Shown here: positions 36,342 through 44,453 of the stretch, piece by piece
Position numbering within the stretch: the stretch's first letter is position 1
How the letters are laid out: each line of letters starts with the position of its first letter
Assembly (NCBI RefSeq): GCF_003217095.1
Contig: NZ_QJSR01000001.1
Coordinates: 1,154,009-1,218,008, forward strand
Origin: Rhizobium sp. PP-CC-3A-592
GTDB taxonomy: Bacteria > Pseudomonadota > Alphaproteobacteria > Rhizobiales > Rhizobiaceae
DNA length: 64,000 bases
Direction: 5' to 3'
Program-made: the position numbers and the translations under genes
The notes under the pieces: generated by a model
The model's input: only the letters and a program-made list of their open reading frames with translations
Databases searched by the model: none
Told to the model about the DNA's origin: nothing

Positions 36342-36404
36342 AAATTAAAAATACCGCCCTGACGGCGGCGAGCGCACTATCGGTATTTCAGGTGCCGCTG
36401 TCAA
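36342..36404 (-). promoter_or_regulatory. argD promoter with a 5'-end hairpin
   Basis: On the minus strand TTGACA (36399-36404) and GATAGT (36376-36381) are 17 bp apart, a good sigma-70 promoter. Transcription would begin near 36369, directly at a CCGCC-GTCAG-GGCGG hairpin (36354-36368) followed by a T-rich run, TATTTTTAATTT. This looks like a terminator at the very 5' end of the mRNA, or a protective 5' stem-loop. The argD start is about 80 bp further down. Confidence 0.6.
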
Positions 36405-36519
36405 CAAAAGTCCCGGAATTACAGCCTTGTCGCGCGTTTTTCGGGCGCGATGCTTTCTGAAGAAAAGGTCTTGCAAATATATCACGCGGTGACAGCAAGT
36501 TGGGGAAAACCCAAAAATC

Positions 36520-36666
36520 GATTCGGGTCGATTCCCCGGACTCTTGTCAGGGAGTCACCCCGTCTCTAGGTTAGCAAATAATTGCTAGACGCATGCGGCG
36601 GACCTAGTCACCAAAAGAGTCAAGGCGTTGCAGCTTCGGAGCCATCCGGGGCGCGGTGAGGGATTC
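36520..36666. promoter_or_regulatory. Cluster of six GANTC (CcrM) sites upstream of gcrA
   Basis: GANTC occurs at 36520-36524, 36530-36534, 36539-36543, 36552-36556, 36617-36621 and 36662-36666, six sites in 147 bp. A random even-base sequence would have about one per 256 bp, and GC-rich DNA fewer. GANTC is the target of the cell-cycle methyltransferase CcrM, and GcrA itself acts at methylated GANTC promoters. The cluster therefore points to methylation-dependent control of gcrA. Confidence 0.75.
36572..36587. promoter_or_regulatory. Inverted repeat TAGCAA-ATAA-TTGCTA in the gcrA promoter region
   Basis: Two perfect 6-bp arms flank a 4-bp AT-rich spacer, between the fourth and fifth GANTC sites and about 115 bp before gcrA. 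It is a candidate operator for an unidentified cell-cycle regulator. It does not match the CtrA TTAA-N7-TTAA consensus. Confidence 0.45.
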
Positions 36667-36699
36667 GTCCTTCATGAACGGCCTGGAACGGAGACGACA

Positions 36700-37272
36700 A
36701 TGAATTGGACTGACGAGCGGGTTGAAAGACTGAAGAAGCTCTGGGCCGAGGGGTTGAGCGCGAGCCAGATCGCAGCACAGCTCGGCGGCGTCAGCCGTAA
36801 CGCCGTTATCGGCAAGGTTCATCGCCTGTCGCTTCCCGGTCGTGCCAAGGCCGGTGGTGCCGCTCCGAGCGCAAACCGCCCGAAGCGTCCCGTCGTCGCC
36901 GCACGCCCGGCAGCCCCGGAAGCCGTCGTCGCCAACGCCGCCCCGCGCGCAGCACCGCTGCGCCCCATGGCGCGCCCGGTCAGCACGATGAACGTGATCG
37001 AGGATTCCGAAAGCGCCTTCGCACCGGAAACCGCACTGACGGTGACCGGCAGCGGGACGAGCGGCGCAACGGGCAGCAATGTCGTCGTGCCGATGTCGCG
37101 CAAGCTCGTTCTGACGCAACTCACCGACCGCACCTGCAAGTGGCCGATCGGCGACCCGATGAAGGACGAATTTCACTTCTGCGGCAACGACTCTCCGGAT
37201 AGCTCGCCCTACTGCACCTTCCACGCCAAGCTGGCCTATCAGCCCTCGGCCGAGCGTCGCCGCGCGCGATAA
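36700..37272 (+). CDS. gcrA: Cell-cycle regulator GcrA
   Basis: This 190-residue protein begins with the conserved GcrA DNA-binding region (MNWTDERVERLKKLWAEGL, then SASQIAAQLGGVSRNAVIGK). A variable Ala/Pro-rich linker follows. The C-terminal sigma-70-contacting domain shows TDRTCKWPIGDP and FHFCGNDSPDSSPYCTFH. GcrA works with CcrM-methylated promoters and RNA polymerase sigma-70 to drive cell-cycle genes in alphaproteobacteria. ATG 36700 (ACGGAGACGACA before it) gives the canonical MNWTDER start. The frame is open to 36628 but that extension is not conserved. Six GANTC sites lie upstream. Confidence 0.95.
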   Translation: MNWTDERVERLKKLWAEGLSASQIAAQLGGVSRNAVIGKVHRLSLPGRAKAGGAAPSANRPKRPVVAARPAAPEAVVANAAPRAAPLRPMARPVSTMNVIEDSESAFAPETALTVTGSGTSGATGSNVVVPMSRKLVLTQLTDRTCKWPIGDPMKDEFHFCGNDSPDSSPYCTFHAKLAYQPSAERRRAR

Positions 37273-37322
37273 GCGCACGGGGGCCAGGAGCAGAAAACAA
37301 TCGCCCGAGGCATATTTAAAGA

Positions 37323-37796
37323 ATGGCTACTGTTAAGTACTTCGTGATTGAGGACGACACTGCCATTCTTTTCGGTGCGAATGGGACAGCCCTTACAGCC
37401 GCCTTAGCAGCAATTGCGGGGATGATTTCAGATATAAAATTTAGTCTGCCCATCTACCCGTTGTGGTTCTACTTCTTGGGTTTGATTTTCGCGTTTGTAT
37501 CAAAATCCATCATTGCGCTCGTGAACAGCGATACCCGTGAACGCGAGCGTAGCCAGTCCGTAAGAGATTTTCTGATGGAAGTCAGAAGTGACCCAAATAC
37601 TCCAGACGACTTCATGCCTGAGTGGGATAAGCTGTGGTCGCAGATGGAGGCACAGCGACGCCTTCTTTTGACACCTGAATTTGCTCAACGCCTGCCATAT
37701 TGGCGGGCGTACTCTTTTTGGGCATCGGCATTCTGCTTTCTGGTCGGAACAGCTTCGATAATTATATTCGTCGGCTCGAAAACGAATAGCCTTTAG
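37323..37796 (+). CDS. Orphan small membrane protein, AT-richer than neighbours
   Basis: The 157-residue protein is unrecognised. Hydrophobic segments lie near residues 17-35 (ANGTALTAALAAIAGMIS), 42-66 (LPIYPLWFYFLGLIFAFVSK) and 130-150 (FWASAFCFLVGTASIIIFV). A charged cytoplasmic-type loop with DTRERERSQSVRDFL lies between the second and third. Codon use is markedly more A/T-rich than in gcrA and phoB on either side, which suggests horizontal acquisition. It starts 50 bp after gcrA and converges on phoB, 15 bp from its stop. No clear Shine-Dalgarno sequence is seen (TTTAAAGA before the ATG), so expression is uncertain. Confidence 0.65.
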   Translation: MATVKYFVIEDDTAILFGANGTALTAALAAIAGMISDIKFSLPIYPLWFYFLGLIFAFVSKSIIALVNSDTRERERSQSVRDFLMEVRSDPNTPDDFMPEWDKLWSQMEAQRRLLLTPEFAQRLPYWRAYSFWASAFCFLVGTASIIIFVGSKTNSL

Positions 37797-37811
37797 CGAA
37801 ACGTAATATCA

Positions 37812-38495
37812 TCAGCTTTCCAGCGAGTAGCCCGCGCCGCGGACCGTGCGGATGACGTCCTGCATGTTCGAGAAGTTGAGGGCTTTGCGCAGGCGGCCGA
37901 CATGGACGTCGACGGTGCGCTCGTCCACGTAGATGTCATGTCCCCAGACGCCGTCAAGAAGCTGCGAGCGCGAGAAGACGCGACCGGGCGAGGCCATGAA
38001 GAATTCGAGCAGGCGAAACTCCGTCGGCCCCAAGCGGACTTCGCGGGTCTTGCGGTGAACGCGGTGGGTTTCGCGGTCCAGCTCGATATCGCCGCATTTC
38101 AGAAGCGAGGACAGGACTTCGGGACGCGCACGGCGCAGCATGGCTTTCACGCGTGCGATCAGCTCGGGCGTCGAGAATGGCTTCACGACATAATCGTCGG
38201 CGCCGGTGGCAAGGCCGCGAACCCGCTCGCTCTCCTCGCCCCGCGCCGTCAGCATGATGATCGGCAGGCGCTCCGTTTCGCTGCGCTGGCGCAGGCGACG
38301 GCAGAGCTCGATGCCGGAAACGCCGGGCAGCATCCAGTCGAGGATCAAGAGATCGGGCAGCCGCTCCTGCAGCCGCACCTCCGCCTCGTCACCCCGGTTG
38401 ATGGTGTCGACATCGAAGCCTTCGGCCTCGAGATTGTAACGCAGGAGGACGCTCAGCGCTTCTTCATCTTCGACAACGGCAATTTTCGGCTGCAT
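37812..38495 (-). CDS. phoB: Phosphate regulon response regulator PhoB
   Basis: This 227-residue OmpR-type regulator has a receiver domain with the acidic pocket (VVEDEEAL), the phosphorylated Asp53 (LLILDWMLPGVSG) and the VKPF lysine motif. The C-terminal winged helix has GPTEFRLLEFFMASPGRVFSR and VDVHVGRLRKAL. When phosphorylated by PhoR it binds Pho boxes such as the one before pstS. The frame is open upstream, but ATG 38495 (MQPKIAVVEDE) is the conserved start. It is the last gene of the pstSCAB-phoU-phoB cluster, 187 bp after phoU. Confidence 0.94.
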   Translation of the reverse strand: MQPKIAVVEDEEALSVLLRYNLEAEGFDVDTINRGDEAEVRLQERLPDLLILDWMLPGVSGIELCRRLRQRSETERLPIIMLTARGEESERVRGLATGADDYVVKPFSTPELIARVKAMLRRARPEVLSSLLKCGDIELDRETHRVHRKTREVRLGPTEFRLLEFFMASPGRVFSRSQLLDGVWGHDIYVDERTVDVHVGRLRKALNFSNMQDVIRTVRGAGYSLES

Positions 38496-38682
38496 TTCTG
38501 GACTCCGTAGTGCCCTTGTCGCGCGACAAGGCTTTCGCCAGAACCCGAGGGCGGCGATCATCGTTGACAGTTTATGCGTGGCGCAGAGGCCACCGGATGG
38601 CTGCATATCCTTCAGCCGAACGTCCGCCGGCCCCAAGACCGGAGGCGATGGCGCAGGAGCATTTCGGCTCCCGCGCCATCGC

Positions 38683-39393
38683 TCAGGTCGCGAGTGCGCC
38701 GACGGTGTTCGACGAGTCGTCCTTCGGACGTTCGCCCAGCGGCTGCGCACCGGTCGTCATGTAGTAGATCGTCTCGGCGATGTTGGTCGCGTGGTCGCCG
38801 ATGCGCTCGATGTTCTTGGCGCAGAACAGGAGATGCGTGCAGGGCGTAATGTTGCGCGGATCTTCCATCATGTAGGTCAGAAGCTCGCGGAACAGCGAGG
38901 TATAGATCGCGTCGATCTCGCCGTCGCGCTCACGGATGGCCTTTGCCTTTTCGGCCGAGCGGGATGCGTAGACATCCAGCACTTCCTTCAGCTGCATCAG
39001 CGTCAGTTCGGCGAGATGCTCGATCCCGCGGGACAGCTGCCGCGGCAGGCTGGCGCTGGAGACGGCGATGACACGCTTGGCCGTGTTCTTGCCGAGGTCG
39101 CCCACGCGCTCGAGATCGGCCGCGATGCGGATCGACCCCATGATTTCGCGCAGGTCGGCCGCCATCGGCTGGCGCTTGGCGATCGTCACGATCGCCTTCT
39201 CGCCGATCTGGCGCTCGGCGTCGTCCAGCACGACGTCGTCGGAGATGACCTTCTGGGCAAGGCCCAGATCGGCATTGACGAGGGCGCGAACGGATTCGGC
39301 CACCATCTGCTCGGCAAGCCCACCCATTTCAGAGATACGGCGGCTTAGGTACTTCAGGTCTTCGTCATAGACGGATGCGATATGGGTTGCCAT
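38683..39393 (-). CDS. phoU: Phosphate signalling protein PhoU
   Basis: This 236-residue, all-helical protein has two PhoU repeats (LKYLSRRISEMGGLAEQMV; later LMQLKEVLDVYASRS). The metal-binding ERVGD and ERIGDHATNIAE motifs are in the respective second helices. PhoU lets the Pst transporter signal phosphate sufficiency to PhoR and prevents excess uptake. ATG 39393 follows AGGATCC at good spacing and gives the normal MATHIAS start. The longer open frame upstream is not conserved. It lies 55 bp after pstB. Confidence 0.94.
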   Translation of the reverse strand: MATHIASVYDEDLKYLSRRISEMGGLAEQMVAESVRALVNADLGLAQKVISDDVVLDDAERQIGEKAIVTIAKRQPMAADLREIMGSIRIAADLERVGDLGKNTAKRVIAVSSASLPRQLSRGIEHLAELTLMQLKEVLDVYASRSAEKAKAIRERDGEIDAIYTSLFRELLTYMMEDPRNITPCTHLLFCAKNIERIGDHATNIAETIYYMTTGAQPLGERPKDDSSNTVGALAT

Positions 39394-39448
39394 GGATCCT
39401 GTCCTTGGAGTTCGGTCACGGGCGCAAAGCTGTCGGTCGGGCGACCGA

Positions 39449-40264
39449 TCAGCCGAAGCGGCCCATGATGTAATCCTGGGTGCGCTGGTCATCCGGATTG
39501 GTGAACATCTTGTCGGTATCGTTCTCCTCGACGAGATTGCCGAGGTGGAACATGGCGGTGCGCTGCGATACGCGGGCTGCCTGCTGCATGGAGTGGGTGA
39601 CGATCACGATCGTGTAATTGGCGCGCAGCTCGTGGATCAGCTCCTCGACCTTGGCGGTGGCGATCGGGTCGAGCGCCGAACACGGCTCGTCCATGAGGAT
39701 GACCTCGGGGCTGACGGCAACGGCGCGCGCGATGCAGAGACGCTGCTGCTGGCCGCCGGAGAGGCCGGTGCCGGACTCGTGCAGGCGGTCCTTGACCTCG
39801 TTCCACAGACCGGCCTTCTGCAGGCTCTGCTCGACGACGGCGTCGAGTTCGGCCTTGGTGCGGGCGAGACCGTGGATCTTCGGGCCGTAGGTCACGTTTT
39901 CGTAGATGGACTTCGGAAACGGGTTCGGCTTCTGGAAAACCATGCCGACGCGGGCCCGCAGTTCGACGACGTCGATCGCGGGATCGTAGATATCACCGCC
40001 GTCAAGCGTGATCTTGCCCGTGACCTTGCAGTGGTCGATCGTGTCGTTCATGCGGTTGAGCGTCCGCAGGAAAGTCGACTTGCCGCAGCCCGAGGGGCCG
40101 ATCAGCGCCGTGACTGTGTTTTCGCGGATGTTGAGGTTCACGTCGAACAGCGCACGCTTTTCGCCGTAGTAGACCGACACATCCTTGCCGATCATCTTGT
40201 GAGGGACAGCATTCATCTTCTGATCGACCGCCTTTTCGAGAGTCGCTTCTGACATCATGTTCAT
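39449..40264 (-). CDS. pstB: Phosphate ABC transporter ATP-binding protein
   Basis: This 271-residue ATPase of the high-affinity phosphate importer has Walker [16 protein letters not shown] near residue 53, the ABC signature [14 protein letters not shown], Walker [14 protein letters not shown] and the switch histidine in [11 protein letters not shown]. It pairs with PstA and PstC in the inner membrane. It is 14 bp downstream of pstA, so co-translation is likely. Length is normal. Confidence 0.96.
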   Translation of the reverse strand: MNMMSEATLEKAVDQKMNAVPHKMIGKDVSVYYGEKRALFDVNLNIRENTVTALIGPSGCGKSTFLRTLNRMNDTIDHCKVTGKITLDGGDIYDPAIDVVELRARVGMVFQKPNPFPKSIYENVTYGPKIHGLARTKAELDAVVEQSLQKAGLWNEVKDRLHESGTGLSGGQQQRLCIARAVAVSPEVILMDEPCSALDPIATAKVEELIHELRANYTIVIVTHSMQQAARVSQRTAMFHLGNLVEENDTDKMFTNPDDQRTQDYIMGRFG

Positions 40265-40278
40265 TGTTTTCTACCTCA

Positions 40279-41601
40279 CTACCAGCGTCGTTCAAAGCGG
40301 CGCCGCAACAGGATTGCGCCAAGGTTCATGACCACCAGGAAGATCAGGAGCACGATGATCGCGCCGGAGGTCCGTTCGACAAATGCACGTTCGGCTTCGT
40401 TGGCCCACATGTAGATCTGGACCGGCAGTGCCGTGGAAGGTTCGAGCGGCGAGCCCGGGAAATCGACCACGAAGGCCACCATGCCGATGAGAAGCAGCGG
40501 CGCGGTTTCGCCGAGCGCATGCGCCAGGCCGATGATGGTGCCCGTGAGGATACCCGGCATGGCAAGCGGCAGGACGTGGTGGAAGATGGTCTGCATCTTC
40601 GAGGCACCGAGACCGAGGGCTGCGGCCCGGATGGACGGCGGAACGGCCTTCAGCGCCGCACGCGTGGCGATGATGATGGTGGGCAGCGTCATCAGCGTGA
40701 GGACGAGACCACCGACGAGGGCCGCCGAGCGCGGCATGCCGGCGAAGTTGATGAAGATCGACAGGCCGAGCAGACCGTAGACGATGGAGGGAACGGCCGC
40801 GAGATTGTTGATGTTGACCTCGATGAGGTCCGTCAGCTTGTTCTTCGGCGCGAACTCTTCGAGATAGATCGAGGCGGAGACACCGATCGGCAGCGCGAGC
40901 GCCAGCACGATCAACATCATGTAGAGCGAGCCGAGCGCTGCGACGCCGATGCCGGCAGCTTCGGGACGCGAGGATGCGCCGGAGGTGAAGAGGCCCGTAT
41001 TGAACGACTTCGTCATCGCGCCGTCCTGCGCAAGGGTCTGCATCCAGCCGAGCTGCTTGTCCTTCACCTTGCGGTTGGCTTCATCCACCGTCACGTCGAT
41101 CTGGCCCTTGTTGGCCGAGTCGATGTTGCCTTCCGCCAGAAGCGCCACCGACACCGTCTGGCCGATGATCGCAGGGTTGGCGACGACGACGTCGCGAAGC
41201 TGCGTGCGGGCGCTGGCCGAAACCATGTCGGTCGCCAGCTTGACCTCCGCACGGTTTGCCGGGTCCAGCCCCAGCTTCTGCACCAGCGCATCGCGCACCA
41301 GCAGCGGATAGTTCGCCGTCATCAGCTTGGCTGGGTTGGTCGCCCGTTCATTTTTCGGGTCGATGACCTGTTCGCTGAAGGTGATCGGCAGGACGATCTC
41401 GGTCTGCAGGAAGGCCGTGTAGCCCTTGGACACGACCGTCCAGAGCAGGAGACCGAGGAAGAAGATGCCGATGGAGATGGCGCCGATGCCATAGGCCCGG
41501 AAGCGGCGTTCTGCGGCGTAGCGGCGCTTGATGCCGATATCGCGACGGGTGGATGCGGGACGCTGCGACGCACCGGCGAGCGATGAGGTCATGTCGGTCA
41601 T
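40279..41601 (-). CDS. pstA: Phosphate ABC transporter permease PstA
   Basis: This 440-residue permease is longer than the roughly 300-residue E. coli PstA. It has an extra N-terminal region of about 150 residues with one membrane segment (about 42-62) and a periplasmic domain, a known feature of alphaproteobacterial PstA. The permease core has six membrane segments and the EAA-like loop RAAALGLGASKMQTIFHHVLP, which contacts PstB. Its ATG overlaps the pstC stop by 4 bp (ATGA at 41598-41601), so the two permeases are translationally coupled. Confidence 0.94.
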   Translation of the reverse strand: MTDMTSSLAGASQRPASTRRDIGIKRRYAAERRFRAYGIGAISIGIFFLGLLLWTVVSKGYTAFLQTEIVLPITFSEQVIDPKNERATNPAKLMTANYPLLVRDALVQKLGLDPANRAEVKLATDMVSASARTQLRDVVVANPAIIGQTVSVALLAEGNIDSANKGQIDVTVDEANRKVKDKQLGWMQTLAQDGAMTKSFNTGLFTSGASSRPEAAGIGVAALGSLYMMLIVLALALPIGVSASIYLEEFAPKNKLTDLIEVNINNLAAVPSIVYGLLGLSIFINFAGMPRSAALVGGLVLTLMTLPTIIIATRAALKAVPPSIRAAALGLGASKMQTIFHHVLPLAMPGILTGTIIGLAHALGETAPLLLIGMVAFVVDFPGSPLEPSTALPVQIYMWANEAERAFVERTSGAIIVLLIFLVVMNLGAILLRRRFERRW

Positions 41602-43082
41602 TCGTACTGTTCCCGGTATTTGCGCACGATGTAGAGCGCGTAAATGTTGAGGCAGAGCGTGATGGCAAAGAGCGTGATGCCGAGCGCGAAGGCGACGAGC
41701 GTCTGCGGAGAGGTGAACTCGAGATCGCCCGTCAGCTGGTTGACGATCTTCACCGTGACGGTCGTCATCGGCTCGAAGGGGTTGATCTGCATGCGGGCGG
41801 CGACACCGGCCGCAAGCACCACGATCATCGTCTCGCCGACGGCGCGGGATGCCGTGAGCAGAAGCGCGCCGACGATGCCCGGAAGAGCGGCAGGCAGGAC
41901 GACGCGCTTGATGGTTTCCGACCGCGTGGCACCGAGGCCGAGCGAACCGTCGCGCAGCGAGCCGGGAACCTGCGTGATGATGTCATCCGACAGCGAGGAC
42001 ACGAAGGGGATCAGCATGATGCCCATGACGAGGCCGGCGGTGAGAACGCTCTGCGCCTGGATGAAGCTGGCATAATTGCCGGTGACGAGGCCGTTCAGCT
42101 GGCCCGAGATATCGCGCAGGAACGGGCCGACCGTGACGAGGGCGAAGAAGCCGTAGACGATGGTCGGGATGCCGGCGAGGATTTCGAGCAGCGGCTTGGC
42201 GATAGAGCGCACCGTGCTGTTGGCATATTCCGCCATGTAGATGGCGGCGAACAGGCCGATCGGCACGGCAAAGAGCATGGCAACGAAGGCGATGTAGAGC
42301 GTGCCGGCGAGAAGCGGCAGGAGGCCGAACTGCCCGGCCTGACCCGCCTGGCCGGCTGCAGCGAAGCGCGGATCCCAGACGGTGCCGAAGAAGAACTCCA
42401 TCGGCGACACCGAGGCGAAGAAGCGCAGGGCTTCCGACAGCATGGAGCCGATGATGCCGACGGTGGTGAGGATGGCGATGGAGGAAGCGAGGATCAGGCC
42501 GCCGAGAATGACCTGCTCGACACGGTTGCGGGCCCGGAAGCGCTGCGAGATGCCGCGGAGCGCAAGGAGCGTTCCGCCAATGGCCAGCAGCAGCACGACA
42601 CCGGCCATGGCAAGATGGCTGTTTGCCGTCATCCTGTTGAAGGTCGTGGCGGACTCGATCATCCAGGGCTCGCCGGCGCCGGCCAGCGGAATGCCCTTGG
42701 CGCCCATGGCGTCGCGAAGATTGATGGAACCGCTGTCAAGCGCGCTGCGCTCGGCGTCCGAGAGAAGGGCGAGACCGCGCGCGACCGACTTGACCTGGCC
42801 GAGCGCAAGCTGGGCGGGCGCGTTGCCCTGGTTCAGGACCTCGGTCGGCAGATGGAAGAGCACGCTGCGATCGATCATCGGCGGTGCGGCGACGAGCCAG
42901 ACGGCGAGCACGACGAGCGAAGGAAGCAGAGCCCAGATGGCGGCGTAGCTGCCGTGGTAGCCGGGCAGAGAATGCAGCGAGGAAAGCTTGCCACCGGCCG
43001 TGGCCATGGCCCGCGAACGACCCATCACGAAGGCGGATGCGCCGACGAGCAGGACGAGGAGAAAGAGGAGAGAAGCGCTCAT
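41598..43082 (-). CDS. pstC: Phosphate ABC transporter permease PstC
   Basis: This 494-residue permease has an N-terminal membrane segment pair and a long periplasmic insertion to about residue 200. The core of six membrane helices carries the PstB-contacting loop DGSLGLGATRSETIKRVVLP. As with PstA, the long N-terminal part is typical of alphaproteobacteria. It follows pstS after 140 bp that contain a strong intercistronic hairpin, and overlaps pstA by 4 bp. Confidence 0.94.
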   Translation of the reverse strand: MSASLLFLLVLLVGASAFVMGRSRAMATAGGKLSSLHSLPGYHGSYAAIWALLPSLVVLAVWLVAAPPMIDRSVLFHLPTEVLNQGNAPAQLALGQVKSVARGLALLSDAERSALDSGSINLRDAMGAKGIPLAGAGEPWMIESATTFNRMTANSHLAMAGVVLLLAIGGTLLALRGISQRFRARNRVEQVILGGLILASSIAILTTVGIIGSMLSEALRFFASVSPMEFFFGTVWDPRFAAAGQAGQAGQFGLLPLLAGTLYIAFVAMLFAVPIGLFAAIYMAEYANSTVRSIAKPLLEILAGIPTIVYGFFALVTVGPFLRDISGQLNGLVTGNYASFIQAQSVLTAGLVMGIMLIPFVSSLSDDIITQVPGSLRDGSLGLGATRSETIKRVVLPAALPGIVGALLLTASRAVGETMIVVLAAGVAARMQINPFEPMTTVTVKIVNQLTGDLEFTSPQTLVAFALGITLFAITLCLNIYALYIVRKYREQYE

Positions 43083-43156
43083 GGTCTGGGTCCCCCGGTC
43101 GTTTCACGACATCGCATGCTGCAAGATCGGACGCCGGCCATTCGAACGTTGGGGCT

Positions 43157-43184
43157 CCCGCACGGCGCTAGCGCGCCGTGCGGG
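43157..43184 (-). other. Strong intercistronic hairpin between pstS and pstC
   Basis: A perfect 12-bp GC-rich stem (43157-43168 with 43173-43184) closes a TAGC tetraloop 39 bp after the pstS stop. No T run follows on the minus strand, so it is more likely a 3' mRNA stabiliser for pstS than a full terminator. Such hairpins raise binding-protein levels over the permease genes in many ABC operons. Confidence 0.6.
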
Positions 43185-43222
43185 GTGATCCTTAAGAGAC
43201 CGGGTCTCCGGATCGGCTCCTA

Positions 43223-44257
43223 TTACAGTTGCGTGCCGTCGGCGAAGGCCTTGCGGTCGGCTTCGCGCTCTGCATCCGGTGCGGACACGAGGCCATAGGC
43301 CGACAGCGGGCTTTCCGGGCCAACCATCTGGTCGTCGAGGAAGAATTCAACGAATTCCTTCAGGCCGGGGATGACGCCGAGATGCGCCTTCTTGACGTAG
43401 AAGAACAGCGGGCGCGAAACCGGGTATTCGCCGGACGCGATCGTTTCCGTGGAGGGGACGACGCCGTTGACGGTCGCAACCTTCAGCTTGTCGGCGTTGT
43501 TTTCATAGAAAGCGAGACCGAAGACGCCGATGCCGTTCTTGTTGGCAGCGATGCGGGCCAGGGTTTCCGTGTAGTCGCCGTCGATGTCGATAGCCTTGCC
43601 ATCCTTGCGAACGGCAACGCAGGTGCGGGCCTGTTCCTTGGCGTCGGCAACGGCCGCCTTGATGACCTCTTCAGCACCGGAAGCCTTGCAGCCTGCATGA
43701 AGGATCTTCTCTTCGAAGACTTCGCGCGTGCCGTGCTTTTCGCCCGGGATGTAGGCGGCGATTTCGGCGTCCGGCAGGTTCTTGTTGACCTCGGACCACT
43801 TCGTGTAGGGGTTGGCAACGACCTTGCCGTCGACAACGACTTGGGCTGCGAGGCCGAGGTAGAGGTCCTTCGGCTCGAGCTTCAGGTCGGCATTGCCGCT
43901 GTCGGTGGCGAACACGATGCCGTCATAGCCGATCTTGACTTCCTGCACTTCGGTCACGCCAGCCGACTTGCATTCGGCCAGTTCGCTGTCCTTGATCTTG
44001 CGCGAAGCATTGGCGATGTCGATGGTGTCAGGGCCGACGCCCTTGCAGAATTCCTTGAGGCCAGCGCCCGTGCCGCCGGATTCGACGACCGGCGTCTTGA
44101 AGTCAGGGAAGGTCTCGCCGAAGGTTTCGGCAACGATCTTGGCATAGGGAAGAACGGTGGACGAACCAGCGATCTGGATCTGGTCGCGGGCAGCAGCAGC
44201 GCCAGCAAAGGCGACGGAAGCCACCAGGGCTGCGGCAGTCAGTTTCAGGGCGTTCAT
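43223..44257 (-). CDS. pstS: Periplasmic phosphate-binding protein
   Basis: This 344-residue protein has a signal peptide (about 1-23, ending AGAAAARDQ). Phosphate-binding motifs are QIAGSSTVLPYAKIVAE and ESGGTGAGLKEFCKGVG, in which the Ser, Gly and Thr residues ligate the anion. DIANASRKIK and KIGYDGIVFATDS follow. It delivers phosphate to PstCAB. It is the first gene of the pst operon, with a Pho box 120-137 bp upstream of the start. Length matches the long PstS class without lipidation. Confidence 0.95.
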   Translation of the reverse strand: MNALKLTAAALVASVAFAGAAAARDQIQIAGSSTVLPYAKIVAETFGETFPDFKTPVVESGGTGAGLKEFCKGVGPDTIDIANASRKIKDSELAECKSAGVTEVQEVKIGYDGIVFATDSGNADLKLEPKDLYLGLAAQVVVDGKVVANPYTKWSEVNKNLPDAEIAAYIPGEKHGTREVFEEKILHAGCKASGAEEVIKAAVADAKEQARTCVAVRKDGKAIDIDGDYTETLARIAANKNGIGVFGLAFYENNADKLKVATVNGVVPSTETIASGEYPVSRPLFFYVKKAHLGVIPGLKEFVEFFLDDQMVGPESPLSAYGLVSAPDAEREADRKAFADGTQL

Positions 44258-44376
44258 GGAATTCTCCCGGATGGGCTTGTGTGGGTGCGCTAGAGTGTCA
44301 GCGCTCGCTTTCGCCGTTTATTCTCATCGGCTGCCCTTCATTAGCGGCCGATGCCACAAGCTTTTATGTCAAGTTG

Positions 44377-44394
44377 ACGAAAGATTTATGACAG
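44377..44394 (-). promoter_or_regulatory. Pho box upstream of pstS
   Basis: On the minus strand the 18-mer is CTGTCATAAATCTTTCGT: two 7-bp half-sites (CTGTCAT and the weaker CTTTCGT) separated by 4 bp. This matches the rhizobial PHO box layout of tandem CTGTCAT repeats. It lies between pstS and phoR, upstream of the first pst gene, where phosphorylated PhoB should bind. Confidence 0.8.
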
Positions 44395-44453
44395 TCCATC
44401 TTTCTGATTTTCATAAGCTTTTTGTTGGCAACCCAAATTCCGTCGATATTCCG

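Noticed and set aside
36571-36589. CtrA binding site in the gcrA promoter
   Set aside because: The inverted repeat TAGCAA-ATAA-TTGCTA does not fit TTAA-N7-TTAA, so I list it only as an unassigned operator candidate.
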